A DNA stretch of 64,000 nucleotides from Fasciolopsis buskii. Lineage: Eukaryota > Platyhelminthes > Trematoda > Plagiorchiida > Fasciolidae. This document shows positions 1-12,360 of this stretch, piece after piece. Below the pieces are notes generated by a model, which saw only the letters and a list, made by a program, of their open reading frames with translations, ran no database searches and was not told where the DNA came from. The stretch is taken from NCBI GenBank assembly GCA_008360955.1, contig LUCM01007949.1, forward strand, positions 20,250 through 84,249. The letters are read 5' to 3'. Within the stretch, counting starts at the first letter, position 1. Every line of letters begins with the position of its first letter. A program made the translations under genes and the position numbers.

Positions 1-1290
1 ATTTAATCCACCGGTATGGTACGACTAACGTTTTGCAATGATTACTCTAGCCAAATGTAGACGTAGTAATGGTTACAAATTTATTTTTGGGCTGTGCAAT
101 TTCAGAAAGATATATGGGGTGGACTAATTAGATCTCATTTGAAAAGACATGATTGATATCATGAAGGCATTTTCCTCATGATCATATGTTTCATTTTTCG
201 AATCTTTAACATACGACAGTTTGGAAGGTAGACTGATAAGTTCCTATTGAGTCATACAGTTTATGAATTTCTTGCCCCGGGATCCTTGAAAATTAGCATC
301 ATCACAAATCGCTTAATGGATGGATGTTTTGTTTGGGTCCCAGTGTTCAGCTAGGGAAATAGTTATTAGTGGTTAAGCTGCGTTCAAAATCATAGCTCAC
401 TGGTTGAGGCTGAACGACCGTTAATTTGTAGACATTACTTCCCGCTGTATTAGTAATTGTGGCACAGGTCTATTACATGGAGACTATTTGTTCCAAACGA
501 TCATTTAGTCATTAGTAGACGAGCAGCTCGTCCGCCCCATTATCTTCTGGGACGTCGGACATCACGGACACAGTGACATTATATAATATAACAAGAAAAA
601 GTTGAGTTAGTAATTTGTTAGTTAGTACTACATTAGTCAGTTCCATCGACCTATGTATGCCACGTACTTTCCGTTTTCATTATTTTGTTGTTCGGTGTTC
701 TGAGGCTCATTCAAATGGTTATCATTGGTGTCGATTCTTGAATCCGTTGGTATTCCATGGTCTTTGGTTATTGGCTGTTACTTGTTGTATCTAAACTACT
801 TGTCTGCAAAGCTAATTAGTCTCATATTCGATGTGTAAAAGATTTTTGTTCTTACTCATACTTAGTAGTGAATTTGGCCCTTGAACATAATGTGGGTGGC
901 TAACTGAATCAAATGTTTGCTAGGTCTAAGACCAGATGTCCGAATCCCATCGACCTAGATGGTGCTTCACCGTCACTTTGGCTCTCCACGATACCTGATT
1001 TGTGCCATGCCATTTCATGACTCGAAGCCACGGGTCATAGTCACACCAGAGCAGGGCAGTTGGTCTTGAAGTACCATGAAGCGTGTCAATGCGACCGAAT
1101 TCATGTTTCAGGAGTGCAACTAAACGGTAAGACGAGTAAACGCGGGATGAAAATTCTTTGGGTTTACGTGTCCAGCATATTAGCCTACCTGAGATGGATC
1201 GTTTCATCCCATCACATCGATAATGAACTTGTTTGGAACTTACTGATAAACTCCGCCAGTAGTCAAGTGATGAACATTATAGAATTTCAG
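1..1290. other. Non-coding stretch, nothing recognised
   Basis: No open frame here resembles a known protein, and I see no repeat of a family found elsewhere in the window. It is A+T-rich unique-looking sequence, either intergenic or intronic. Confidence 0.4.
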
Positions 1291-1416
1291 CTTGGGCTGG
1301 CCACTTCGAGTCATCCCAGCACACTCTCCGCGTCCTTCACCGCCCATCAGACCGATTTCTCCCTTGATAGCATCAGGCTAGCTTCGATTGTTCAACTGGA
1401 AGTGGCATTCATTGTT
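1291..1416 (+). CDS. Candidate internal exon, unknown protein
   Basis: A 126-bp open segment lies between a good acceptor (tagaatttcag, ending at 1290) and a strong donor (GTAAGTACC from 1417). It is in phase 0 at both ends and encodes 42 residues beginning LGLATSSHP and ending VQLEVAFIV. The frame stays open further upstream, and an alternative acceptor at about 1166 (gtgtccag) would lengthen it. No domain is recognised and purine-first codon use is neutral (about 52%), so support comes only from the splice signals. GTAAGT occurs by chance about 30 times in both strands of a window this size, so this may be a coincidence. Confidence 0.25.
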
Positions 1417-2709
1417 GTAAGTACCCGGTGATAGTTAACAGACACACGACTTTTAAAATCTATTTTATTCGGTTATTTGACATGAACAATTGCAATTCGC
1501 TATCCGGACGTTCTTCCAAAGTTTCTCGAAATTCGGTAACATCAATTATCTTTCCAAGTCAGAAAATTTCACGCATTAGAGAAAATTGTAATCGGCGAAA
1601 TTTCATCCCATTCGACCGTCAATCAGATGTGATTCGACAACAATAAACATGACCATCAGTAGGGATGACAATACAATGAAAATTTCGGTTTTGACTGATT
1701 GCCTAAAATTGATACGAAATGTATCTCGTGATAACAATCTAAACTTAACCGGCCGAGTAAGTTCCGCGTTGATTGGCAAGTGGTTTTTCCTCTTTAGTGT
1801 TAGGGAAATTAGTTTCCTTCACGCCTGTCACGTGAGTATCTTTCACGAGGCGGGTAATTTTCATTCATTTATTCCAACTAATTTCCTGTCAGTTGGTAGA
1901 TTAATTGCATTAAATTAAATATGTATTTAAAAATATTTGATTTGGGTGGACTCGTTTCGATGTTCGTGTGCCTCGATTCCCGGTAAGTTGTTCTTTTGAT
2001 CGTGATCAACGAATCTGAGATAAAATTATTCGCGTCGTTTATGTATCAATCCCTTATGCGTACCATTAAACTCGTCGAACTAACCGTTGTGTTTTGCATG
2101 CGGACAGTATCCAATACGTGTGACTCGGATGATTTACCTGACGTTTGTCTACAAGACCGAGAGTTCTTACGTTCGTTGTGCACGAATGACAAACGACATG
2201 TGTAGTTCATGAACCAATTGAGTCATGGACTGATTTAACGGGGTTTGATGTCACACTCCGGCATAATTATTGGCACATATCGAGACCAGATTAGAGACAG
2301 ACGGTAGGGAATAAATAAGCTGAAATCTAGGGTGAAATCGCACACAGTAATCGCGAATCATTTTGCCGAGCCATGTCTCACCCCGTTTCTCCTTGCGCCC
2401 GAGGTCCATTCGTTCATTCATTCATTCATTCATTCCGAATCTCAGCTCGTTACAGGTATGAAGACAGCCAACCATTCATATACTGTCACAAACAATGGGA
2501 AGTTCCGAGTATTCGAACAAGATTATGTGGAGTCTATGTCCAAGTAGGAGATAATCCCATAGGTGACACGGCAATGAGATAAAATGGTCAGTTACACTGA
2601 CGCAATTATAATTCTGCAGCAACTGTCGACCTAATCGGTGGTCTCCCATGATAAAAGTGTCCTGCACATTCTCGGTCCGATCCTTCAGCCAACTCTTCCT
2701 CCCTTCCGC

Positions 2710-2750
2710 CTTGCACACACACACACACACACATACATACACACACAATT
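2710..2750. repeat. (CA)n microsatellite
   Basis: Uninterrupted CA dinucleotides followed by CATACATA and more CA. Short frames on both strands here (His-Thr or Cys-Val runs) are products of the repeat, not genes. Confidence 0.9.
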
Positions 2751-3045
2751 TCGGATTAACTCGGTACGACAGGCGACGCGTAACAAACTTCCCGGTGGGT
2801 GGGCGAGTACCACTTTCGCCATCGAAGTCCGATAAACTTTAACGTACTGTTCTTCTGTCGTATTATATCGAATATCTTATTGGTCTACAGTTAGGGCTAG
2901 CAAATGACAAAGTGCCTCAGTAACCGATCGCCTAATTGTTCCAAAGGTTAGTGAAAAACACGATCGGAAACTCGATGTCTGCACTGAGGACAATTTGATG
3001 CGAGTTCGACAACACATTAGTGCGGGATTACAATTAGGTTTATTC

Positions 3046-3105
3046 GCACACACGCACACACACACACACAGACGCAAACACACATGTGCATACGCACGCA
3101 CACAT
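3046..3105. repeat. Imperfect (CA)n microsatellite
   Basis: CACACA units interrupted by GC, GA and TG steps over about 60 bases. Confidence 0.85.
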
Positions 3106-3797
3106 TTATTCGTGAATATCAGAGTATATAGTTACTAGGGGATGCTAAGATGATACCGGGCTAGATTGTTAGTATCAGACCGGCAAACGCTTACGTGTAT
3201 GGGCATAAGAAAATCGTAACCAGGGCTAAGATTGTCAGCTGTTCATATGCTCGACCATCACGCGGTAATTTTTCCCACAATGGTACCCGTATAGACAGTT
3301 TGAAATAAATGTCAAACGAGGAAATTGGTATTTTTTTTACCTGGACTATTTTACCGTTCTCATCGAAATCCAGACCAGACCAATAACAGGTTGGTCAAGC
3401 TAACGTGGTTTTGCTTCAATGGCTGGTTCGGTATTTCTAGCTCACCACGTCCCATTCGGATAGGCTGTTCGGTTAGTGCTTTTGATGGATTCGGGCAAAA
3501 TTTTCGATTCGCATTGTTTTAAATTTTTCCCCCGGTGAATTTTGCCGTCTATAAGCACAAAAATACCAACCGTAGCAGATCGTCAAAAAATTTCTGTGTG
3601 GTGATGAGGAATTGTTTCCGATCTTGTCTTTTAGGTGAGTCTCATTGTCAATAATAGTCTTGGTAAAGAAATCAGTAAACAGTTACAAATCGAAAATGAA
3701 ATACGCCAGGACACACTACTCCATTACAATTTCACATGAGTGGTTATCAACTATACCAGTTTCTTCTCATAATAGTCTCTTTTAAAGTATTGTTGGA

Positions 3798-3960
3798 TTT
3801 GCCGTGGTCAAGCCGATTAGGTGTTTGGACGTGAAATTCGCTGGTTCTAATCGTTTTGTCACTCGTCAACTTCTCCATTTGGTAGCCTTCTGATCGATGA
3901 GGTCTCCTTCTAAAAGAATGATATGTCTAGTTATTTCATTAATAAAGAAATTAAAACAGA
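3798..3960 (+). mobile_element. tRNA-derived SINE, degenerate copy
   Basis: The head keeps the family's GTGGTCAAGC start, a damaged B-box-like block and the 'caactt..cca.ttggtagcc' region. It ends in the family tail 'tttcattaataaagaaa'. Compared with the best copy at 16547-16714, the B box is eroded. Read on the plus strand. Confidence 0.7.
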
Positions 3961-6635
3961 GAACATCTATTTGTTATCTGCGTCGCCGAAGTTCGTCTGT
4001 TTCTGATTTCGTTATTGTGTAACCAATTACGACTGTTTGTGCTTCCACGATGGACTAACTCGCTAGGACCATATATTTCTATTGGACTAGCACATATCCA
4101 AAAATAAACGAAAATGTTCAAGCATTTTGGGACCACTTGCTGAGGTACCGGTTAGATTAAGATGCACAATCCTTTTGCACATTGACCGATTCCATTCCGT
4201 AGCGTTCGGTCGAATTTGTGAAGCCTAATACATCACCAAATGTTGTGCTGGATGAACAGAACAAAAGTGTCAGTTTGATTGATTTTTCGAAATAAATTTA
4301 CAATTTTGTCAGGTTGATCTGAAATCATGGGAGACAGTGGAATCTGTTCACATGATTCGGAACTGTATTGCAACGGAATTAATTTTTTCTGAATTGCTGT
4401 CCAAGGCAGGAAAATAGTCGTTTGTGAATGAGAAGTCATTTGCGGTCAAGGTGACAACTGTCAAAATAGTTTCATCTAAATAATCTATCAAGTTTGATCG
4501 AAACCCTTTCGTGGCATCCATTGTGAACACTTGAAATATTTTGATCTACGCATGATGCTTCCTTCCAACTTTGCCAGTCGGTTCTCTGTGTGGACAGTTC
4601 AATGTTGGGTGGATTTTGTATTTCTCATTCCAAGTAACATCTCCGTGACATGAGACTGACGACCACTCCACTTTCGTAGTTCGGGTGAGTTCGCGCTAAT
4701 GCGCGTCTGAAATCATCGTGTCAGGCCTCGTTTACTTTTTCGTCACAAAAGTCATTTGTAACTCCCAAGTAGTTCCTACTTTGCTTGTCCAACTTATACT
4801 AGTAACAGGATCAAAGTCCATACTTGCTTATGAACGAAGAACTTGCAGCAACTGACGACCTATGAGTCACACAGTCCCCCCTCCACACACACACAAACAC
4901 GCACATACGCACACCCACATTAACGGTGACGAGTCTCAAACGCGTAATAGATTTGGGCGCGGCCTTTATTTGTCTCAATCGACAGTTAGGGCATTCTGTG
5001 CCTACACATATTCCTTTCTACAAACGAACGGTAAATTACATCTAGATCTAGAAGACATTGTTACAACTTCCGTGTCACTGTGTCGGAACAAGAAAACTAG
5101 TAGATTCGCCTCGACTTATTACTCATATCAGATTGTGGACAGATGAAATGGAAAAACCAAAATTAAGTGATTTGACAATGGGCATGGTCATATTCTCCCT
5201 CGGATGAAACGCAAGATGCCGTGCCCTTTCCGGAATGTTGTGGATTACTAAAAACCGACAGCTGTCCATTCTGGTGATGATTCGACCTGACAGAAGTGTA
5301 CCACGGCGAAAAGGTCGGGAGTTAAAAAAAAACGCGAAACATGTGTTACCCGATTCAATTTCAGTTACCGTTGCGGTCAACATCAAAGCGTTTTTTCGTT
5401 CAAAACACGTGGTGCGCAGTAGAATTAGTTCCACTTAGTTGCACACTATATCTCTATCCCTGTGCATGTGTGTGCGTGTGTATGTGACTTTTCCTTTCAT
5501 CGTGTCACACGCATTGACCAATGCAGGCAGACCAGTGCTGCAACATCGCATTCCCGAGGCCTCGCAAAGCGATAGGCACTGGAATGGCGTTTGAGGAGGT
5601 TGGCATATGCGAGCAAATTGCACGGAAATGGGATGTATAAATTCATTGACAACTGTTCACTGGATCACAGCTACCTGTCCATTTGCTAGACTGTATCGTT
5701 GATAATTCGTGTAACCATTACATGATTAGACTGGACAGCAGTGGCTTTGTTAGTTTTTTTTCTTAAATTCGTGATTTCACTCATTTGTGTACGGTACATT
5801 GTCAGTCGGAGGTTAGTTAGTACACGAAATTGTTCGCCGCGATGATATAGACGTACAGTCACATTTCCACAATTCATCGATGGGCCTTTTGGTGTTGGCC
5901 TCGCATGGTCATTAATTGGATGTAACATCTAACATGCTACTAATCAAACTGATCAGTTATTCCGTCTCACGGGTAGTTTTTCTCCAAAGTCGTCATACTT
6001 GGACACACCCCCCCTAGGCAGAATAATGGTTTGTTACGGAGGCCGATTAACGCGCGTTAACAGCTTGTGACCGAGCAACCCACTAACGTGTAGGTCCAAG
6101 TCGGCACGACTGAGAGTCTGCATAGCTAACTGAATTGACACCACGACCGTGGTTCGAGCCCGAGAGCGGGCTCAGTGAATAGGATCTGTTAATGATTCTT
6201 TACAGTTTCGGTTCTGTTGACTTGGAAATTTTTCCAAAGAGGCGGTTGTCCTTTAGGCTGACATGAAAGTTGTTAATAAACTGAACTGCCTGGATGCGAA
6301 ACCGTTGGTAATAAATCCAGGAATGAAATAGTTTGAAACCAATTTGTCTTTGAAGATTAGGATAAGGTACAAACACTAAGCACCTACTTTGCATGATCCG
6401 ATTTTTGATACAACTGTATTGACACGAATATACAAAAAAATTTGCTTACCAAATGTTGCATACTGCCGAGTATTCAAACATCGAACGGGAATTTTTGATG
6501 TTCGGTGAACGTGTTTCCCTGGTGAGCACCGAGCGACTGCAAACAAATACTAACACCACTGATAACGTTGTTGTCACTGACTCTGCTAATAATCCCCTCA
6601 CTGTTATTACTGCCAATAGTATTACTAGGACGATT
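3961..6635. other. Non-coding stretch
   Basis: Holds a (CA)n tract near 4884-4918 and a short (GT)n tract near 5463-5484. Near 6117-6180 a B-box-like block (GGTTCGAGCCC) follows 'tagctaactgaattgac' and could be a very old tRNA-derived repeat. No supported gene is visible. Confidence 0.45.
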
Positions 6636-6735
6636 ACTGCCATTACTACTACTACTACTACTACTATTACTACTACTACTACTACTACTGCTACTACTAC
6701 TACTGCTACTACTACTACTACTACTACTACTAAAA
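6636..6735. repeat. (ACT)n trinucleotide microsatellite
   Basis: About 100 bases of ACT units with a few ATT and GCT variants, flanked by looser triplet-like sequence from about 6560 to 6810. It keeps all six frames open and produces spurious poly-Thr, poly-Leu and poly-Val frames of 60-120 codons on both strands. Confidence 0.9.
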
Positions 6736-9540
6736 CCAATAATACTGACACCGATATGACTACTACTATGACTACTAGTGGTGTTACGGTTGTTGCTGCG
6801 ACCACTACAAGCTAATCCGTCGAATTCGATATCGTGAATAATTTGGCCAGAAAACCAGCGACAATAGAAATCTGTGGTCCCTTAAAAAGGCTAATATGCC
6901 TCTCCTTTCCACATGATGAAGTGACTCACAGTGTGTTCATCTGTACTCAATGGCAAGTCTAAGTGTAATTCATACCTAGGCGGTATCGTTTTGCTGATGA
7001 AAGTTGTTCATTGGAAAAGCAGGTAGAGTAAGCGCCTACCAGAAACGGATATTCGTTCACGTTAACCTCATCATTTAGTTCATTCACTTGCAAAGGTTGT
7101 GTAAGGGTTGTCCGTGACTATAACCCATTCTTTAATCCGATCTGTATGGTTGTCGTTAGTTGCCAAACAAACCAAATAACATTAAAACTTTAGTGAGCAA
7201 TTTATGTTAGATGAAATGTACACATCTCACTGTTCCTTCCAATCGAACTACTTGGACGTATGTAAACGCTTCTCAAAAACGATTTATCACCAAGCTCATA
7301 GGACTGAGTGGATGCCCCGAATGCTGGTCAAATGCAACCAAGAATCATCGTTCATAGCAAGAGATGAGCCATCAAAGTTTTCGACGTGCCCATTCATCTA
7401 CGCACCTAAACATACCAGTGCGCGCGCGCGCGCGAGCACACACACAAAAGAAGTAGATAGGAGAAAAACAAGTATTTTGCTTACAAAACAACTGTTACAC
7501 GACCGCTGCTGTCCAAAAGCAAGATTTTCCCGTTTGGGAACCCCAGGCCAGGTTAACTTCTCCCCACAAAGAGAGAGAGAGAGAGATACGGCAAGATGAG
7601 GAGTATATGAGAGAGAGAGGACACTTATGCATCCAAACTGTTAAGATACCCAACCACATCCAGACCACTGAAATCCACAACGAATGGATACGAATGCGCC
7701 TGTGTATTCGGACGGAATGAAGTTTATTACTCCATTACATGTGGTCCGGTTCCATTAGTGTTGTTTTGGGTGGGAGCGACCACTAGCCGGATCGGATCCG
7801 CAATCTTCCCGATCGCATTGGGACAACATTTTGGCACGACCGAAGAGTGTTTCCCGGTTCTCGTCCTCCCCAACTGACATAGAGCTCTTGAACATATTCG
7901 AACAGTACATCCACGGGGGTGGGTGCGTGGGTGGGGTGAGGTGAGGTGAGGTGGGGAAGGAATGAACCAAATTTGTGCAAAATGCTGCACACCAGACGCC
8001 CTGGAAAACATGGAGCAACTAAATTGGGTAGGGTTTCCCTCATTTTTACTGGTGGTCTCCAATTGAGTTTTGGGAGTGCACAGTTGGACGGTCGTTGGCG
8101 TACGAAAAAGACAAAAAACTATTATCACTCTAAACAACAACCGACTGGCCATAATCTGGTTGAGGGGGAAAAATCGTTTCTTTTCACTTTAATTAATTCC
8201 ATATATCCCTGATCAACTTGTCTCAAATTCGATCCGTCGTGTCGTTTGATGAGAGAACACAATATGAACTCGATATTGTCTCATGTGATGCGTTGTCCAA
8301 GTATGCGCATGTGTCAGCACTATACACCGTCTGCAGTCGATCTTCTACCTCCTTTCTTATTCTTTTTCTAGCTGTTAGTGCGGCATATTATTTTACTTTA
8401 AGCAAGCAGATGGCAATCGAATGACATCACAAAAATCAGAAACTCTGAACAGTCTTGAGAGAATACGATCCTGTGATTTTCAAAATTAGAGGCTTCAATG
8501 ATGAGCACTTGACTACTTGCGATTCCATCTTCCACCACCAAGACGATATTGGTAAAACCGTCCGGGTAAACAATGCGAGGTCTACAGTTACATGCCATTC
8601 AGCGTGGCTTTCCCTATCGGAAAATAATACAGGGAAGCAGTCAACGAATCAGAATAGTGCAAGTGGTTTGCGTGTGTGTGTGTGTGTGCATGTGTGGGCG
8701 TGGATCAATTTACCAGAGATATCCTTGTCTGAATACAATTCACTTTAATCAGCTAAAATCAGTTATCGTTAAGTTCAGTATTACCAAATACATGGTATAA
8801 GTTTTTACTAGAATTTACACAATACAATTCTGAAAACTTTTCGGAAAATTGCATCGTTCACATCTGTTTCTTCTCCACCCGAAAGATCTGATTTGAAATT
8901 TGTTTCCCAGATGGAACGCGTAGTTAATAAGTGTTTTTTTTGTATTTTCCTGCCTTCTTTTCTCTCTTTCCCACACACCCACACACACACACACACACTC
9001 GATCGACTGGGTACTGAGCATACAAGTTTCCGATCAATTTTCTGTACCATACACGAATATCGAATAGTTCGTCAGACCCCAATTAACTGATTGCATACAT
9101 TCTTCTTTCACATGCTAGCTTCGTTTTACTTTCAAGGTTAGATCATATTGTTGGCAAGTTAATCTAACCCGTACCATGTAAAGTGCTGAGTACATACGTT
9201 CGGAGTTGTTTTCAATTCGTTTCAATTTTGTCAGCGGTAAAATATAGTTCCATGAACCAGATATGGACTAGTTGGATGACCAACAATTGCCGGGGCCTAG
9301 AGAGAGAGAGAGAGGAAACGAGCTCTCAACCGTTGAACGATAGGCTGAGACTGCCAACAACCATCGAACGAGGGCTAAAAACACATGATGTAAAATGCTT
9401 AAAATAAAATGAAATTTTTGTTAATTAAATTTTGTCTGAATAGAATATTGATGAAAAATCTCAAAAGAATATCTCGACTAAAGTATTGTATTCAACTATG
9501 AATATGAGTGAATAGATTGAGTTGTTATTATTGATTTATT
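6736..9540. other. Non-coding stretch rich in simple repeats
   Basis: Contains (GC)n running into (CA)n at about 7420-7446, (GA)n at about 7568-7619, (GGTGA)n at about 7931-7954, (GT)n at about 8671-8700, (CA)n at about 8973-9000 and (GA)n at about 9299-9315. No protein family is recognised in any frame. Confidence 0.5.
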
Positions 9541-9724
9541 CGGAGTAAGTCTGATTGAGCAGATAAGGTTGTGAATCTCAGACGTAAAGGCTGCGAGTTC
9601 GAGTCCTCCCCTCGGTCGGTCAATTTCCCCACTTGGCAGCCCTTTGTTGACAACGGTACTCCTGTTGAATAATGATGTACACTGTTATTTCATTAGTGAA
9701 AGAAGCTTAAGCTAAAGATACTAA
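9541..9724 (+). mobile_element. tRNA-derived SINE, diverged copy
   Basis: B-box block 'ctgcgagttcgagtcctcccct' is followed by the family body ('cggtcaatttccccacttggcagcc', 'gatgtacactgttatttcatta') and an A-rich tail. The A-box half is poor. Plus strand. Confidence 0.75.
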
Positions 9725-10315
9725 AAGGATGCTCCGGAACAAAATCCCAACTGGGTTTACACATGCATTCGTTCTCCACGGTGTTTCTAGTGCATCTTTC
9801 CTGACAAACTTTTGTCTTGTGATGCAGCCTAGAGACTAGAAGGCTCTAACTTGTCTCTACCGGAGTCTTGCCACACGTGATTGCTATCTTGTTACCTCAG
9901 AGGAAAAAATCGTTTGCAGATCGATATGAGAGCTACGAGGTGTGATTTCACTGCTCCAGTGATTATTCGAACCTATCAACCTCAATAGATGGTGACCTAG
10001 CGTGTCAAAATACCTGTAGGAAATTCGAACGTCATGCCGGCTAAGTTGTCGTTTTCACTGAAACGTCTGCGTAACGTTGGTCTCAGCTAATGATTAGCGA
10101 GCCCTATTTCAGGGAAGGGGGCCGTGAACAACAGCCAACCCTAATTTTTTTCTGGCATTTAGTCAACAGAGCCCGCACAAAGTTTATCGCATTGTCTCAC
10201 TTGGAATACTTCATATCAAGTGAGCCAAATGCTTTCGGATCTAAGCAGCTACGCTCGTTATCTTTATATGCGTGATCATGCGGTATGAATTATCATGGTA
10301 AAGAGTGATAGTAAA
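9725..10315. other. Non-coding stretch between two SINEs
   Basis: No open frame of interest and no recognised repeat. Confidence 0.4.
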
Positions 10316-10482
10316 CGATGGCGGTCAAGCAGATACAACTATGGCATTTAGTCATGACGGTTGCGGGTTCGAATCCTCACACGGCCGGTCAACTTTCCCG
10401 TGTGGAAGTCCTGTTTGCTTGCGGCCTCCTTCCTGAAATTATTTCACACTGTCGGTTCATTAATAAAGAAAGTAAAAGATAA
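10316..10482 (+). mobile_element. tRNA-derived SINE
   Basis: Starts 'gatggcggtcaagcag', has an intact B box (GCGGGTTCGAATCCTC), the body 'ggtcaactttcccgtgtgg' and 'gcggcctccttcctgaaatt', and the tail 'cattaataaagaaagtaaaagata'. This is a clear family member on the plus strand. Confidence 0.85.
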
Positions 10483-12267
10483 TGAATAACAGATAAGAGT
10501 ATACGCTGTCTTTGTTGGTCTGTTGTTGCATTAGTCACTTCGAAATCTGAAGAGACGTAGCATGAACTACTGAGATGGAGATGACCCAGTAGCGGAAATC
10601 AATCTCCACGGAAAACGACTTGTCTCGAAATTCCTTGAAACGCGCGAACACAATATGTATCGATTTTCTGGGTTAGAACGGCCAGACTACCCCGTAATAA
10701 ACAGGTACAACTATTCAGATTCACAGCAGACTGCATTACTTTTGTCGCACTAATCAGTTTGTTTTCCCGTCTTGTTTCCGTTTTGCAAAAGGTTGAGCAA
10801 TATAAATTCAGTATTTCAGCGTCTGGTTGTTGTCTTGTATACTAATCACCGGAACTGATTATTACAGTGCATCTGGAAATGGAGATACTCGGAAAACAAA
10901 ATGTTTACTGTCAGAGGTGGTTTGGGAAACGAAATAGTGGTGACTTTCATCGCATATTCAAATGTGACGGTTATTACTTTCTGGCTTAAGGTTCGGTATT
11001 CTCAGTTACGTTCACAGTAGTTGGATAGAATGGGAAGCTTGGGAAAATTTTGTAAACAACTGTTGATGGGATTCACCTCTGCGGTTACAGACGGATGATT
11101 TACGTAAGCTGGACTGTCAAGCCCATAAAAGCACCACTTCACCAAATCACGATAGACTTATCTTGTGTTAGTTTGGCCTATAGCTGCCCCCCCACAAGTT
11201 GCTGTATAGAAGAGTGAACATTCCATTCGTGTGCCTAGGAATGCATTAAAAAGTTGACAAATTTTCTCCTCATCCAACCCCCCCTTTCTCCCAATTTGAC
11301 CCACCTCGCGTGAACGGTACCTTGCTCTCCCCAATTAGATCATACTGTCGTGCATTTGAAAACATTACACCCTAAGCATCAAGACAAAAAAAGAAATGCA
11401 ATGATTGACATTTACGTGGTTGTTAGAATGCCCACTATATAAGGCAAAAACAGCTGGTGGTAGGATTACAGCTAAGGGTGTTCTTCAAGACGCATGACTG
11501 GCGCCAGCCGGTCAGGTTGAGGAGGATTGGAGCGTGAAGTTTCATGCTTGTTCGTCTACATGTAATTTGTGCGTGTGAATGTTTGCAGGCTTACATGTGC
11601 ACGGTTGAAATGAATGACCGTTGACGGTTGGGCGTCGACAACGGGATAACTTTAGGTGCCAGCAGACCTGACATCGGCATGTTTGTGTGTGTGTGTGTGT
11701 GTGTATGTATGTGTGCATATATATATATATATGTGAGTGAATTATCCGATCCAACTTTCCACACCTCGTCAACAAAAGCTTACCGGTACACGATGACGAA
11801 CAACCCGGAGTTTTTGTGGAACGGGTGAGGGAGGGGTAAAGTGATGTGTACACGAGATAGTGGTACATGTAAAACACGCATTTATAGTCCACAGACACCA
11901 AGCAAAACATGAAGTCACCAGTCTTGTTAGAAAAAAGCAATTTACGAGGAAAGTAGATCCATTAAAAATAGGAAATACGGCCACAATAGCTAGCGGTAAA
12001 CGTGAACAACATGAGGTGACAACTCGGTGTGGAGAGGATTGGTCCCGCACACCACGCTGGGTAGTATGTGGGATAGCACTAACTAGGTCGACGGTAGTTC
12101 CACGGTTACCGTAAATGACCAGTCGTCGGTTTGAATCATGTTGTTATCACGTACCGCTCTATCTGGGATGTCTGTCACTGGTCGCGGTCTATTTCGCGAA
12201 CTGGCGTGTTAAGTTCTAATATGAACAAAAGACGATAAAATTGTAAGATGCAAATGTAGAAAGTTAT
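10483..12267. other. Non-coding stretch
   Basis: Contains a compound (GT)n-(AT)n tract at about 11683-11733. A TATA-like box (ctatataaggc) lies near 11435, but no convincing coding start follows it. No protein family recognised. Confidence 0.4.
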
Positions 12268-12360
12268 GGACTCTGGTGGGATTCGAACCCAAGATTGGAG
12301 TCAGCACACACACACATACACTAGTACAGTATATACTCGACCAACTGAGCTACGAGGCCG
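12268..12360 (-). repeat. tRNA-like sequence with a CA tract inside
   Basis: Read on the minus strand, it has an A-box-like block (TAGCTCAGTTGG) near the 5' end and a perfect B box (GGGTTCGAATCCC) near the 3' end, about 93 bases in all. The putative acceptor ends match at 5 of 7 positions. The part between anticodon region and B box is occupied by a TGTGTG tract, much longer than a normal variable loop. It is therefore a tRNA pseudogene or the head of an old SINE rather than a working tRNA. Confidence 0.55.

Larger units (their letters stand above)
1417..3795. other. Non-coding stretch with simple repeats
   Basis: Contains a short (ATTC)n tract near 2410-2436, a (CA)n tract at 2716-2750 and an interrupted (CA)n tract at 3046-3103. 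Short frames such as 1649-1918 contain good donor-like sites (GTAAGTT at 1756, GTGAGTATC at 1831), but no phase-consistent exon pair could be built. The frames across the CA tracts are artefacts of the repeat. Confidence 0.5.

Noticed and set aside
6446..6815. Frames of about 120 codons on both strands rich in Thr, Val or Leu
   Set aside because: They are the six-frame reading of the (ACT)n tract, with no conserved sequence outside it.
11430..11540. TATA-like box followed by an ATG at about 11494
   Set aside because: The reading frame after the ATG stops within a few codons, and no initiator or downstream exon is seen.
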